Positions 20,649 through 33,990 of a DNA stretch of 64,000 nt are shown here, one piece after another. The position numbers and the translations under genes are program-made. Within the stretch, counting starts at the first letter, position 1. The number at the start of each line of letters is the position of its first letter. Location of the stretch: positions 12,900,100 through 12,964,099 of the forward strand of contig OY821518.1 of assembly GCA_963682025.1 (NCBI GenBank), given 5' to 3'. The notes under the pieces were generated by a model that saw only the letters and a program-made list of their open reading frames with translations, did not search any database and was not told the origin of the DNA. The stretch comes from Cordilura impudica. Taxonomy: Eukaryota > Arthropoda > Insecta > Diptera > Scathophagidae.

Positions 20649-23598
20649 TAAGATAAGGAAGGCTGTACGCACTGCGACCAATTTGATCTTTTGTGCAGCC
20701 CATGGTTGTCCTAAAGATTAAGGCTTCTTATGAAGCCAATTACCCTATATGGCATTAGTTTCCATATGTCCCGGCGGGATACAATGTATCCTCCAATTGC
20801 AAGGATTCTCTTACCACTTAGTCTTGGACATTTACAGATAATATGTTCTGCTGTTTCCACCTCCTGCTCGCAGAACCTACATGTGTCTATAGCAGATTGT
20901 CCTTTCATTCGTAGATGATATCTAAGATTGCAGTGTCCTGTAAAGAATCCCGTCAAGGTCCTTAAGTCCTTTTTATCAAGGGTAAGTAGTTTTTCCGATT
21001 GAACACTGGATGGAGTTATGAATCTCTTGGCCTGCCGTTGACCTGGACTTTTGTCCCAGTGTTCGGCAATTTGTGATTTTCTCCACTCCCTCATTTTTTC
21101 TTTTATGTGTCCCACTGGAACACCACAGAAAGGTTCCGGACCGATGAAAGGACGACGGGCCCCTCGATTGGCTAGGCAATCGGCCCTTTCGTTCCCTACA
21201 TGTCCTTCATGTCCCGGAATCCAGCATAGAGTTAATTTGTTGCATCTACCTAATTCGTTTAGCCCTTCGATGCACTCCCACACCAGTTTGGACGTCACTT
21301 TGTAGGCCATTATTGCCTTTAGTGCAGCCTGACTGTCGGATAGTATATAAATGAGTGCCCTCTTTGTCTTTCTTCTGAGACACTCAGTCACGCATGTAAA
21401 AATAGCGATGACCTCCGCTTGGAAAATGGATGGGTATTTACCAATGGGTAAGGCACGCTGAAAATTGGGACCAAATATGCCCACGTATGTGTCCCCATTT
21501 GTTTGTTTTGAGCCATCTGTGAACCACACATGAGAACCTTGCTCCGGTTCCCAGGTCCCACTGGTCCATGTGATCCGTTCCAATATCATGGTTTCAAATT
21601 CCCTTATGAATATATTTTTTGGTAACATTCTGTCCGTGACTCTCGCCACCGGGTCGTGGATCAAGAGCCTTGCGACTCTCATGTGACCCTTTAGGTCACC
21701 GTCCTTCATGCTACCAAAATCCTGAAGTCGTACGGCACTCATGCACGCATCTTCAATGATCGAAATATGCAATGGTGTAATGTTAAGCATGATGCCGATA
21801 GCATCGGTTGGACACGTTCTGTTCGCCCCTGTGATACCAATACAGGCAATGCGGTACACCTTGTTCAGGATTGCTTTTGCTTTGGTTTGCTCAACCTTCG
21901 GCCACCATGCAAGGGCAGAGTAGGTAATCATTGGTTTCACAATAGTTTCAAACGACCAGTAGATCATGTGGGGCTTTAAACCCCATGTTCCACCAAATAG
22001 TCTTTGATAGGCGTATAAAGCCCTGGTGGCCTTTTTGGTAATTTGATCTAAGTGGCTGTTCCATGTGAGGGATTTATCCAGAGTGACCCCAAGATATTTG
22101 ACCTCGTCCGAGAACCCTATTGTCAAGCCGTTCAGACTTGGTTCCATAAGGTTGAGTCTCCTTCGTTAAGTGAAGGGTATCAGTGTGGTTTTTGATGGGT
22201 TCATAGATAGCCCCTTTCTCTGACACCAATTGAGCGTATAATTCAGACCCTGTTGCATACGCTCCGATATTGTGCTCTCGTCAAATCCGGAGACAGAGAT
22301 AACAAGATCGTCTGCGTAGCCTAAGGCCCTGAATCCTAATTCATTAAGTTCCCCTAGCAGCTCATCTATGACCAAGGTCCAAAGCAGTGGCGATAGAACG
22401 CCTCCCTGAGGACAACCCCTAGTGGCACTTATGGTCCTAAATGTGCTGCCTATATTCAGTGTGATGACCCTAGAGTTCAGCATCTCTAGCGTCCAGTAAA
22501 TTATGATTGGAGAAATATCCTTTCTCAACATGGCCTCTTCAATTGCCCTATATGACGTATTATCGAAGGCGCCTTGTATATCAATGAAGGCACAGAGAGA
22601 TATTTGTTTAGCATCAAATGCCTTTTCTATCATTGTGACAACATTATGGACAGCTGATCCCGTGGATTTACCTTGTTGGTACGCAAACTGTAGATCACGA
22701 ATAGGTTTGCGTGTCAGGTAAGTGTCCCTGGTATGATGGTCCAGAACTTTTTCCATTGTTTTTAGGAAAAAAGAGCTTAGACTAATCGGTCATATGATTT
22801 ACTGGTAACTGTTCAGATTTTCTGCCTACCTTGGGTATAAATACTACCTTTACTTCTCTCCATGTCGATGGCACAAAGCCATGTAGAAGACAAGATTTAA
22901 AAAGTCTAGTCAGTTGTGGGATAATGATATCCATCCCTTCCTGTAGTAGACATGGATATATACCGTCCGGCCCAGGCGATTTTAGTGGAGAGAAACCATT
23001 TATCGTCCATCTAACCCGGTTCTTCTGAAAAATGTTGTCCGCCAAACATATGTTCCTTTTAGTCAGGGAGGGTATCCCGATGACTGGTGGGGACCTGTTA
23101 ATGGGGACACATCCTGGAAAGTGTTTTTCCAATAGAAGTTCACAGGTTTCTTCCGGAGATTCAGTGTATGAACCATTTGGTCTCTTTAAGGTACATAGAC
23201 CATTTGTGTGATCCTGAGAGAGGGCCTTTTGAAGTCGCACAGCTTCCGGAAGGTCATTGATCTTCTCACAATAGCTCTGCCACGTGGTCCTTTTGGATTT
23301 GCGTAGTGTCTTGTTGTATTCAGTGAGGGCTATTTTATAGGCGTTCCAGTCACCATTAATTTTAGCCTTGTTGAATAATCTTCGAGCGTTACGTTTGAGC
23401 CCTTCTAGTCCATCATTCCACCATGGAACATCTCTTCTAGTTTTCCTAGTCTTTAATGGACAGCTCTCTGTGTAAGCTGATGATATGTTTTGTCATTCAG
23501 ATGCTTCATAATCAATTACCCTAGTGCTTTCTATTAGCCCTTCCGAATAATTAGCATTGTTACCTAAATGGTATCGAAAATGGTCATAGAGTTAGACA
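20649..23598 (-). mobile_element. 5'-truncated non-LTR retrotransposon with RNase H
   Basis: A minus-strand LINE copy bounded by a 16 bp direct repeat, TAGAGTTAGACATAGA, at 20633-20648 and 23599-23614. The 3' end lies at the left and carries short TTATC repeats. The 5' end is cut off within the region between endonuclease and RT, so no AP-endonuclease is present. A target duplication with a 5' truncation is the normal product of target-primed reverse transcription. RT followed by RNase H and a Cys-rich C-terminus suits the I/LOA-type clades; the exact clade is not resolved. Confidence 0.9.
20711..23560 (-). pseudogene. LINE ORF2 remnant: RT, RNase H, Cys-rich tail
   Basis: Three open segments on the minus strand (23240-22782, then 22756-22166, then 22147-20711) are offset by frameshifts. 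Codons remain open upstream to about 23560 (WWNDGLEGLKRNARRLFNKA linker). The RT palm starts SPLKSPGPDGIYP. The RT motifs are FIDIQGAFDNTSY (A), GCPQGGVLSPLLW (B) and GYADDLVISV (C). RNase H follows with WFTDGSK, FQAEVIAI, LSDSQAAL and WIPGHEGHVGNERAD, so the catalytic Asp/Glu/Asp/Asp are kept. A C-terminal CRFCEQEVETAEHIICKC knuckle is present. Catalytic motifs are well preserved but the frame is broken at least twice, so it is inactive. Confidence 0.92.
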
Positions 23599-23979
23599 TA
23601 GAGTTAGACATAGAAAGGAATTTTGTTGTTTTAAGCAAGGTTGAACACGGAAACGTATATCGCTATCGCTTTCGGTATTGCATCATTATTTTATATATTC
23701 AGTATCTAGACCGTTACCGAATTTTTTGATCTTCGAAATATTTATGGGTGGATTCGCGTTACTTGATATAAAATTTAAATTTTTTTTGTACCATTCAAGA
23801 CACGAAATATTGCAATGACACGACGCAAGACTAGGCCGCAAAAAACGTAGAGGTACCTACTTCAGGAATGCAGTCTCTTATGAAGCATTTTTTAATGCAG
23901 AAATCAATATTAATCGTACCCGTTGTCACATTCGAACTTATTTCGTTCCAAAAACTACAGATAGCCCGCTAACTTGGAA

Positions 23980-24150
23980 CTACGTTTTTATATATCAGTT
24001 ATATCAGTTTGTCAATCCATTTGTAACTCATCGAAATAAATTCCGGAAACCCCATAAAATATATATATCCATTCTTGATCCTTATAAAAGATCTCGATCT
24101 AGCGATGTCCGTCTGTCTGCCTGTCAGGTCGACCTATAGCACAATTTTAT
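23980..24150 (+). repeat. INE-1-like fragment
   Basis: It contains TTTGTCAATCCATTTGTAAC, CCCATAAAATATATATATCC and GCGATGTCCGTCTGTCTGCC in the usual order. It is the left part only. Confidence 0.65.
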
Positions 24151-24221
24151 TTCCCAACCCATAGTAGGGGTTTCATCTAGTTTACTAGCACAATTAATTT
24201 TTTTAAATATGTCAAAATGTA

Positions 24222-25041
24222 AAGTTTGGCCTCGACAAGGAATGGGTTAACGTTGTTCGATTCATTCCAAATTTTTAGCATGGAAGACTTGCACATTTTG
24301 TTATTATACTTTAAACGTCATATCTAAAAATTCAACAGTACTTACAAAATATTTGAATTTTTTGAATAAATTGTCTTTTCTTAGATTGGGGTCATATGTG
24401 ACCCCAAGTCCAAAAGGGATAATGGGGTCGTATAATTTTTTTTTCCGAAACCCTAGGCTAGTAAGATTAGTTTAAGAAAATTTTGTAAAACTTAAAAAAA
24501 GGAGTTTTCAAAATTTTTTCAAAAAAATTTTCCATTGTTGGTCTCATTTCGCAATAGGTTAAAAACGTGGTAATAAAACTATACTTTATGTCTAAATGCT
24601 CCTAGGTATTGAGACCAAAAAAAAAAAAAAAATTATGGCTTTAATTAATTTCTTAAAGCTGAAAAAATTTCTGTCAAATTTCACGACCTAGTTTTTTTTT
24701 TTTTTGGCACAAAAGTGGTCTGAGGCATTTTCTATTTCTTGGCGAATTTTTATTCGATTTTGAAGTTATATAGCTTTTTAAATAGATTACTTAGTACTGA
24801 AATCGACTCATATAACAACCTGTCGAAAAAATTAAACTATACAACGAAATTTTCGTATAATCTGAAAAAATTATATTTTCGCCATATAAGCACACTTGAA
24901 ATTTTCAGTCGCGTTGAGGCACCAATACATTTTTTTTGATCTACCCAAAACTTTGTATTTTGCAGTTTTTTTTTTTGCTATTCGCATATTTCTAGGGGGT
25001 GAGACTGGGAGTTTTAACACTTTATTAATTAAGGGCCACCC
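24222..25041 (-). mobile_element. Foldback family A, truncated copy
   Basis: Read on the minus strand it matches about 7998-8825 of the larger copy: same end GGGTGGCCCTTAATT after a TA, the TCTCACCCCCTAGAAATATG block, then the GGGGTCACATATGACCCC palindrome (near 24390). The second arm is missing. No ORF. Confidence 0.85.
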
Positions 25042-26104
25042 TAGTGTATACATAAGTATGTATCAGCGATACATACACAAAAAAAAAAATGTGTATGCAT
25101 CGCTGATTGTTTTAAATTAAAATAAAGGAAAATACCTAAAATATTTTAATTATCTAATTAATTTGAAATCTAATAATAATGTGTTATAATAATGTGTTCA
25201 GAACACGGGTGAATGGTAACAAAGATTCGGTACAACCGAATTTAATACCCTTTCTTACTTGTTTTATTAAAATTGTACACGGATATCGGGTACGAAAAAT
25301 CTTCTCCAGGTAGCTGTGTGAAGTCGGAACGTCCTATGTTCATCGTACATATTGGAGTACTCATTATACGTAGACGGATTTGACGATATTCCAAAAAAAA
25401 GTGAGTACAGGGTTTGATAGCACTAAGGGAATTTGCAAAAGCTTGATAGAATTTATTTTGGCGGTTTTTGACGTCATTTTTCAGACATATTGCAATTAAT
25501 ACTGTAATTAATATGCAGTTTTTTGATTTTCTTTTCAATGATGCATGGTAGATCAGAAGAAAGCATATATTTATAAAATGCATAACTGCACTTTATTCTT
25601 AATCGGACCGGTTTCTGGCATTTCAGCCTTCATCAGCAATTTATTGAACATTGTGATAAATTGTTATATTTTAATTGAATAGATTGTTTCTATATGACAT
25701 TTTTCTACTTAGGGCGGCCGTGAGGTTTGAACCTGCGTCGATCTCACATACACTCGCACTTCACTTTTTGGTTAGCGCTTTAACACACTCACCTAAAGTC
25801 AGGTCTACGAGCAGTGTGGTTAAGAATTAGTTTTCATACCGTACAGCTTTTACTTCGTATTAAACGCAGAAGATACAACTCTGTTCAAACAAATAATCGT
25901 TATTTTTTGAATTTCTTGAATATTTATGCATTCTAATTTCCACTATTTTCAGTTTCGTAAGAGTTGCTATATGTGATGTATGGTTTGTACATTCCACATA
26001 TGGTACTTTTTATATAAATTAGAGAACATTGGTCTGAAAAATTTTTTTTAATAGTTGATTAGATTTTGACGTAATTTTTCCGGTACATTGCAATTAATAT
26101 GTAA
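25042..26104. other. Repeat-derived, no gene
   Basis: It contains an isolated INE-1-like 3' end (AAAGATTCGGTACAACCGAA near 25220). It also has one copy of a unit with TGCATGGTAGATCAGAAGA and ATTCTTAATCGGACCGG (25540-25620) that recurs at 28875-28970. No protein-coding signal was seen. Confidence 0.5.
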
Positions 26105-28860
26105 TTTTTATACCCTCCACTCCAGTGTGCAGAGGGTATATATAAGTTTGTCATTCCGTTTGTAATAATTAGAAAAAAAATTTTGGACCCCATAATATAT
26201 ATATATTTGTGATCCTTATAACAACCGGAGTTGATGTAGCGATGTCCGTCTGTCCGTCTGTGGAAATCACGATGGCGGCATCCATCGGGCAGCTAGGGTG
26301 ATCATTGATATAAAAAATGATTCACTGACATCCTGAGAAGTTTGCTATTTAAAATCGTCCAAATCGGTCGATTAGGGCCCGAGATTTGAATGAAGAACTA
26401 AAAAAAGTTTTGAAAAAATGTAATTTCCTTTGTTGTTCTTGTTACGATCACGCCCTCAATAGGATAGCTAAGGTGATCATTTTTTCTATTTCAAAAATCA
26501 TTAAAATCGGTGGAACAGCTCCAGGGAAATCTCTGGAAAAGTAAAAAAAAAAATTAAAAATATGATGTTTCTATATTGTTCTTGTTGTTATTCTAAATGT
26601 TGTATTGTTGTCATAGCTGGACTTGTTATTTTTGTGGTCTTTGGGGTAATAATATAATAAAAACTAACCCTAAGTCGATTTAATATTTTTTATCAACTCT
26701 GGTAGAAAAATTTAAAAGTTTCCATTGTTTTGGCATCACTCTAAAAATTTGTTAGATCATTTCTGTTGTTACCACGAGCCTGCCTGCAAAGTTTCAGATC
26801 GATTGGGTCACGGGAAAGGGGTTAAAATCGATCCAAAAATTTTTCGACAAGCAGACACTACGAGTTAATATAAAGGGAGTAAAAATCACCAGCATCTAAA
26901 GCAAATAATGCGTATTAATTTATTTAAAGAGAAAAACTCAAAAATAACGTTTGATGTTGTATTTTTTGTGTGTAATATTTATACATACATACACATATTA
27001 AATAATACAAATAGTATACATATATTCTATATACGTATCCATAATAACTGCATGTTAGAAATAAATCGGTATATTATTTTATTTACATAAAGTTCTGCAA
27101 TATTTTGTTGTGGGGAAAATACATTTCTTTTGCATTAACAGAGTGCCACTTCATTTTGCTCAGCGTGACTATGCCACAGTAGATGGCGCCACAATATTTG
27201 TTCCAATTAGCTTTGCAATAGTTTATTTTATTTCATACGTTTTTTCATTATTCTTTTACAAATATGAACATAAGTTTGGCATATTAACTTTTTGTTGTTT
27301 TTACAAAATAGAGTTACCGAGTTCATCAATGAGTTTTTTTGATTTCAAAACAGTTCTACATAGTTATATAGAATTATTATTCTGCTTTACCTACAAAATA
27401 TCAGATTGCGATTACATCTAATTTTTAAAAATTGTTTATAATTACTAAAGCATTATTATTCACATAAATACAAAATTGCACTTTTTAAATTTTCCTTTCA
27501 AATTTTAGAAAATATCAATTCTAAAAACTGGAACTAAAATTTGCAATTGTAAATTAGAAAATATTAATTGAATTTCAGAAAATCATATCAAAACGTCGGA
27601 AATAATAATTTAAAATTTAGAAGACATCAATTGCATCAAATTCCAAAAAAGAGACACCAAATATGTTTACAATTAAAAAATGTTTACATTTAAAGAAAAT
27701 ATTGGCATTCAGGAGAAATAAGTTCTTTTAACGATAATCGAATCGTTAAAAAAAGAAAAGCAAAAATATCAGTAAAATTTTTAAACGATATTCGCTATTG
27801 TTAAAATCAGCTAAACGACATCCATTTTTGTGTTGTTTATTCAATCGATAAAAACTTAAATTTTTAGGTTGAAATGTCTTCATACATAAATAAAAATCAT
27901 AAAATAGTGAAAATATTCTGCTGCTATTAAAAATCTTTTTTATATAAATAAAAAAATTAAATAGCATATTAAATTCATTATTTCATTTTCAAATAAATAA
28001 ACAGAAATATTAGTAAAAAAAAATAGAGATATTAAACATAAAGATAAAATCATCCTGTCAAACAAGAAGTAATTTGTTTTTTTCTATTCTTCTTAGTGTT
28101 TTTCGCTTATTTTAACAGAGATGCCACTCCTTTACAATTTAAATAAATAGAAAAACAGATTTGTCGACTATCGTTAAGATGTATGTACTTAGTAAATCAC
28201 TTAATCCTTAGTGCAAACAACAATAGCTGTCGATATATTTTGCGGTTGTCGGATCATTAAAATTTACAGAATCGGACTACAGAAAACATTAATTTAAATT
28301 CAATGAATTTTAGAAAACTTCAAATGATATTTAACAATTGCGAACATAAAAATTGTTACATAAATAAACGCAATTTGATGAGAATGTTATTTATATATAA
28401 ATTTTCACAATTTTTTTTGGATGAATATTTGAAGTTTTTCAGAAAATAAAGATAACAAATTATTTTATTTATAATGTTTGGGACATTTGGTTTTTTGCGC
28501 TTGGCATCCTTAATTTGATTATTTATTATTATAAATTTATTCTCGATGTTTTCCAAATATGGCAATATTTTAATAAAAAGGTTGAGAGAGCTTTTTTTCG
28601 CCAGTTAAAAGAAACTATACAGCCATCTCCAATTAGCACGATTTAATGCATATAGCCACCCTACACAACCATTACCTTTGCAATGGAGGTTAGGGCGAGC
28701 TATTTAATTAGCAAAAACTAAATTAAACGAGAAGTTATGTCATATAACCGGAAACGCATGCATATTTTTCCAATATTTTGTTTACATTTATTATTAATAC
28801 TCAAACCGAGGTGGAGGGTATCAAAGATTCGGCACAGCCGAATTTAACATTCTTACTTCT
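26105..28860 (+). repeat. Long INE-1-like element or composite
   Basis: The left end has the ATACCCTCCACTCC / AGAGGGTATATATA hairpin, GTTTGTCATTCCGTTTGTAA and GATGTCCGTCTGTCCGTC. The right end has GAGGGTATCAAAGATTCGGC and the hairpin ATTCGGCACAGCCGAAT, then TTCTTAC. Together they bracket about 2.75 kb, against about 370 bp for the short copy at 29175-29545. The interior contains the unit shared with 12360-12640. Short frames inside have no domain support. It may be a composite rather than one element. Confidence 0.55.
27720..27960 (+). repeat. Internal repeat shared with 12360-12640
   Basis: Shared stretches are AACGATATTCGCTATTGTTA, TTTTTGTGTTGTTT, then CATACATAAATAAAAATCAT and AAAATAGTGAAAATATT. 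The GC-rich termini of the 12102 element are absent here. Confidence 0.65.
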
Positions 28861-29019
28861 TTAAATTTGTTTCCAATGGTGCATGGTAGAGCAGAAGAGA
28901 GCATATATTTCTAAAATTCACAATTACAGTTTATTCTTACTCGGACCGATTTTCTGTTTCTTTTTTTCGTGTTATTATTTTTTGTACTTTTTTTGATTAT
29001 TTTTATTTGCGATAACAAA

Positions 29020-29070
29020 AAAAAAGTCGGGCTTGAAAGCACTCAATAAATCGTATTGGGAAAAAAGAGA
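29020..29070. repeat. Short inverted-repeat relative of 34105-34140
   Basis: AGTCGGGCTTGAAAGCACTC here matches in reverse the GAGTACTTTCAAGTACAACT region of the palindromic repeat that hosts the piggyBac. Confidence 0.45.
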
Positions 29071-29174
29071 AAACAAAATCATTGGAGCGGTTTTCGAGTA
29101 ACGGCCATTTTATTTATTTTTTTTGTATTTTATTTTTTTTTTGTTAGTTTGATGTTAATTTTAAATTGTTTTTA

Positions 29175-29545
29175 TTACCCTCCACACCACTGTAATGTAA
29201 TGTCCATATCTCTGTCTGTCTGTTGAAATCACGTTCATCATAAAATAAACCATTTAATTGGGGTTAGACTTAGAAGAATATTGTTTGCCATTATTTTAAG
29301 CAGGTTGCTATTTAAAATTAGCTTAATCGGGCATCATTGTGCCAAGATATAACCAAAATAATGGGACCCCTCTTAAAAAAAAAATGGTAAAAATGCAGTG
29401 TGTTGTTGTGATAATTAAATTTATCAATTTGTTTACTTTGTTTACTTATTGTAAATAGTGCGGTAAATCCAGCTATTAATGTAAATGTAAATCCTTGTTG
29501 GAGGGTATCAAAGATTCGGCATAGTCGAATTTAGCACTCTTACAT
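29175..29545 (+). repeat. Compact INE-1-like element
   Basis: It starts TACCCTCCACACCACTG, has a CTCTGTCTGTCTG core and GGGCATCATTGTGCCAAG, and ends GGAGGGTATCAAAGATTCGG with a near-palindromic GATTCGGCATAGTCGAATT. It has both ends and is short, and so is probably a non-autonomous unit. Confidence 0.6.
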
Positions 29546-30255
29546 GTTTATACCCTATACCACTATGTGGTCACAAAGTCATTAGTGCTGATGTTTGTAG
29601 CTACCAAAAATATTTGACCTAGAGCCACTTTTTTATATCGATCGACTCAGAATCACTTTCTGAATCTCAGAATCACTTTCTGAGTCGATTTAGCGATGTT
29701 CATCCGTCCGTCCGCCCGTCTGTCCGTATGTGTGTCCATATAAATCTTGTAATCAAACTCAGGTCGCAAATATGAATGTTTTTTGACGAAATTTGGTATA
29801 TAAGCTTCTGTCGGTCATAGTGAACGCTATTGAAATTTGTGAAAATTGGTGCATGTTCAGAGCTAGTCCCCATACAAATTACCCCTATTAAATCGACTTA
29901 AATTTTCATAAAATCCAAATTATCTTATAGATCTCGGTCAAATTGGGTTTGTGTAAATTCATTACCCCCATTAATCAGTAGTCGAAAAATAAACCCTATA
30001 GGACAATTCTTAGTCATAGCCCCCGTATAAAGCTCGATCTGCACTTAAATCTATCAAAAACAAAAATATTGCACAGATTTTTCTCAAATTTGGTATTTGT
30101 ATATTTTTGCAAAAAATAAGTGACCTTGCCAAATACGGTCAGGATCGGTCCATATTTCGACCTAGTCCCCATATAAATATAGCATCCGATATGAGCTTTT
30201 TCATATTCAAAGGCAACAAAGTTAATAACAATGCCACTCAAATGTGTTTTATGCT
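29546..30255 (+). repeat. Half copy of the 61-62.7 kb arm repeat
   Basis: Phrases TATACCCTATACCACTATG, GACTCAGAATCACTTTCTG, CCCGTCTGTCCGTATGTGTG, TTGCACAGATTTTTCTCAAA and CATCCGATATGAGC occur in the same order as at 60984-61650. It is a non-coding dispersed repeat. Confidence 0.65.
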
Positions 30256-30645
30256 TATTTTATATATCCAATTAGTTAAATTAATAATAAATAAAAAACG
30301 AGAATCACATGGGGTCGACTTCGTTATCGAAATTTTGAAGTTAAAATTATTATTTAGTTTTCAAAATAAAATACTTAATGTAATTTTGTATTTTATATTT
30401 CAACGGTTTATGGTCCATTATTAATAGTAAAAGTGAAGCGAGGTCTGACGATTGTTCGTCTTCCTTAAATAAAAAACCAAAATATGGGATTTCGAATGGT
30501 TTTACTCGATATCGAATGCGATGCATGTTATCTTGAAATCTGAGTGTACAGAATTGTTAAAAACAAAATCCAAGTATATAAGTACATGCATGTACTATGA
30601 TAGTGAAAACCTACAAACTTTGTGTGACTTCTGAACTTATTAATC

Positions 30646-31012
30646 CAGCCCTCGAAATTAGAGTGCAAATTCTAGGAAATTTTATTTTTCATTAAATAAA
30701 GACCCTAAAGGTATGCTAATCAATTATAGCCAATTCACAAATCAACACCAAAAAAGCAAACTCATTTTTATTACAAACACATTAACAAATTTAATAAACA
30801 CACACATAGCATTGTGTAACTTTGTGTATGTGTTAGTAGCAATTTTAAATGCAATTTACTCAAAATAAAGGAAAAAATTTAAAAATATGTAAATCTGCAA
30901 AACGGCTAAAAAGAAATTCCTTTCAAATAATTTATGTGTGGTGAAAATCGGGATGAAACGGTAGAGCAAAACATCGGTCACAAGAAATCGCCTAGCCTAA
31001 TAATATTACAGA
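30646..31012 (-). mobile_element. Helitron-like element, copy 3
   Basis: On the minus strand it begins A|TCTGTAATATTATTAGGC and contains the same GATTTCTTGTGACCGATG block. The CTAG end has been lost (CTCGAAATTAG / CCAGCC region), so it is degraded at the 3' side. Confidence 0.72.
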
Positions 31013-31331
31013 TAATGAACCTAAAAGTGGGAGGGACCCTGGTAGTGGGCGTGGCATCTTCCAGACATATATAATAAAGAAATTATTTATTTATTACTAA
31101 TTTAAATATAAAATTAATTAGAAAATATAAATATAATAAACAAAATATAATAAATATATAATATAACAAATTAATTTAAAAAAAAAGCAATTAACAAAAA
31201 TAAAACAAAATAAAAAAAAATTTTATTATTTTTTTATAAAAATAAAAAATCTTATTTTTTGATCTTTATCATTTTAATGATTGAGTTTGAAATTCTTCTT
31301 GGTCAAGATCAAATGTTTTTACTTTATTTAA

Positions 31332-33770
31332 CCCTTTCGCTACAAGTTTTTCCTGGGTTGCTTAAAAAATCTAATTTTTTGGATTTTTACTATTATTGGC
31401 CCTGGGAACAACAATCAATACTCAATTTTTAAAATTATTTATCCTAAATGTGTTTTTTGGAATGTATCCATATGGATACAAATTTCGTGTATGGTAAAGA
31501 AAAATGCTAGTATATTATGTTTTTTTTATAATTGAGGTTTTATTTATTTTAGTAGTTTTAACACATAAAATTTAATTTTTTTCAATAAAAGCATACATTG
31601 TATATACTTACATGCACAAACTAAAAATTATAAATCTAAAATTCATATAATTACAATAAATTTAGACAAAAATAACACATAAATCTATATTTAATACATA
31701 AAATACTTATAATCTGAAAAATAAAATAACTTATCAACAATTTATTCATTTGATATATAATGGAATTCCTTGAAGCAATTTCTCGATCCATTGGGAATGC
31801 ACAGAAAAACATTGCACTTAGCATCGAACAGAAATTGAAGGTGTAGCTTTGCGTTTCTTTTCGGAGGTCGTTGGACTGATTGGAATTTCTTCATTTTGGC
31901 ATAATGTTGGGCTTCCACGCTTACGAGAACATACTTGTTGATTAGACCGAGCTAAAAGACCATACGCAATATCGTTACGAAAGCTTAGTAAGTCCATATA
32001 CTTATTTTTCAAATTATTGTTTTCGTAATCCATTCTATACTCTAACCACGAGTTACATACAACTAAATCAATAAAGTGGTCAAAAATCTTAAGAGTCCAC
32101 TTTCCAGATCTAATCGAAATTCTATATAAAGAAAGGAGAAAATCCATTTTGTCTACTCCTCCCATATTGATGTTGCACTCTGATACAATTTTTGGTTGTG
32201 TTATTTTGAAAGTTTTCTTTGACGGGGTCGTGGCCATGGATTGATGACACGAGTTGCACAATTCCCCCATCAAGCCATCTAAGAAGAAAAATATTGTCTG
32301 CTCTTTCTATACGGAAGTCAGAAGTTCCACGGCCTTCTTTTTTCAAATTCTTTTCAGACTTAAAATCAATTTTGCCGAATCTATTCCATCTTATAGTACC
32401 TGTAGCCCAAATTCCTTTTTGGCGTAAATATAATAGCAAATTTAGAGTTGTAAAATAATTATCAAAATATATTTTATGATTTTTTTCCTCAGGAACAGTT
32501 TTTAGAAGATGAATCACAATAGCAGAGCAAAACTGTAGCTTTGAGCCAGTTAATATTGTTCCTCTTCCCTGATATATCTCAAAATCTTAAACTATGCCTT
32601 TGGAGCTACAAAGGCAAAATATCTTCATTCCCCATTTGATGGGTTTTTTAGGCATGTCTCAGAGTGGTTCTTCCCTTAAAAGGAACCATCATCTCATCCA
32701 CACAAAGATTTTCATCTTTTGGAATACCGTACGATTTTTTTGTAAACATATTTATTATAGGGCGAATTTTGTAAAGCTTATCGCTTCCTGATTGGTCTAT
32801 TGTGAACTTTAAATTATTTCGCAAAGAATGGAATCTATTCCTGGTAATATTTTCTGGGAATGATGGTATTACGGTGTCCATTGTCCAATACATTTCCAAA
32901 CGCGGATAGCCAATGGTACCAATCAATATTTCTAGAGCTAGAAATTTTAAAAGTTCTTCTTTAGTTAAACTGAGAGATTTCCCATATTTAGTCATTGATG
33001 CCTGGTTTGTTGAAGATACAAGTTGTTGAAGAAAGTCTTCTGTAAAGGACTCCAAAAAATACTCGACAGGCAATTTAATATTTTTCTTTGGGTACGTTTC
33101 AGAAAATGAAGTCTCTGGATTAGTCCAAGAAGCTTTTTTCCAACGAAATTGGTCAGACTTTTTAAGTGAAACTTGTGGAAATTGAAAACTTTTGGGACTC
33201 TCTTGAACGGTTTCATCAACTGCAAGACTTTCTTCGATCTCAATAACCCTATTACCTATATCATTATTATTATCAACATCAATATCTTGAATGTTGATCT
33301 CATATGGACCTTCTCTAGAAAGCTCTTTAAATAAAAAGCTGTTATTATTATCAAAAGCATCATATAAGTTGTTTATAACTTCAGATTCTTCCGACTCTTC
33401 CAAGTCAGAAATATCGGAATCAGCAAAACTGGTTAAAATTTTTTCAATTTCAGAGTCCTTAATTTTTCTTGCCATTTTTCTAAATAAATTTAAATGGTAT
33501 TAGAGCTAAAAAAAAAAGAACGTCTGCATCAAAGCAGCATCAAACGCAAAATGATTTTATTTGTATTGTGTGTATAATTTTTACAACCACAACATACGTT
33601 TCTATCCATATGAATACATACAATGTTTAAAAAATCCGCAGAACCTTTTTTCGTTATAAAACAAAAAACTATAAATGCAAAATATTAAAATAATCATTTT
33701 TCTTTATGATTGATCAGTTTTGAAAAAAAAAATATGGCTCTATATATCTGTAATTTGTTAAATAAAAAAA

Positions 33771-33804
<34 letters not shown>

Positions 33805-33990
33805 GTTTTCTTAAAATCGCTATATTTTTCTCAGTTTTGTAAATATCCAAAAAAAAAATGTTTATGAAAATTATTCACAAAACCTTAAAAAACAATTATA
33901 CGCCGGTATCCAAATCGATTCATTGATTTTGAGATTGCTAGATGACTCCAAAGTTGAGTGTATCCATATGGATACAATGTAGCGAAAGGG
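31332..33990 (-). mobile_element. piggyBac-type transposon
   Basis: The 2659 bp element is flanked by TTAA (31328-31331 and 33991-33994). It starts CCCTTTCGCTACA and ends with the exact complement TGTAGCGAAAGGG, so it has a 13 bp perfect terminal inverted repeat. The minus-strand transposase in the middle is broken. The precise TTAA flanks and matching ends are diagnostic for the piggyBac superfamily. Confidence 0.95.
31818..33475 (-). pseudogene. piggyBac transposase, frameshifted
   Basis: The N-terminal part (33475-32648, 275 residues) starts MARKIKDSEIEKILTSFADS, has an acidic leader and reaches the first catalytic Asp in CVDEMMVPFKGR. The next part (around 32570-32122) holds IYFDNYFTT with the second Asp. 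The last (32273-31818) holds NMGGVDKMD with the third Asp. The frame is lost near 32650, a stop interrupts near 32586 (GIV-stop-DFEIYQGRG), and a further shift occurs near 32270. All three catalytic Asp codons are still readable, but the protein cannot be made as one chain. The C-terminal Cys-rich finger is reduced to a few Cys (CSRKRGSPTLC). Confidence 0.92.

Noticed and set aside
21051..22028. Several plus-strand frames over the LINE
   Set aside because: They are antisense shadows of the RT/RNase H coding sequence.
27110..27421. 103-residue frame, hydrophobic
   Set aside because: It lies in AT-rich repeat DNA with no start context, splice sites or recognisable homology.
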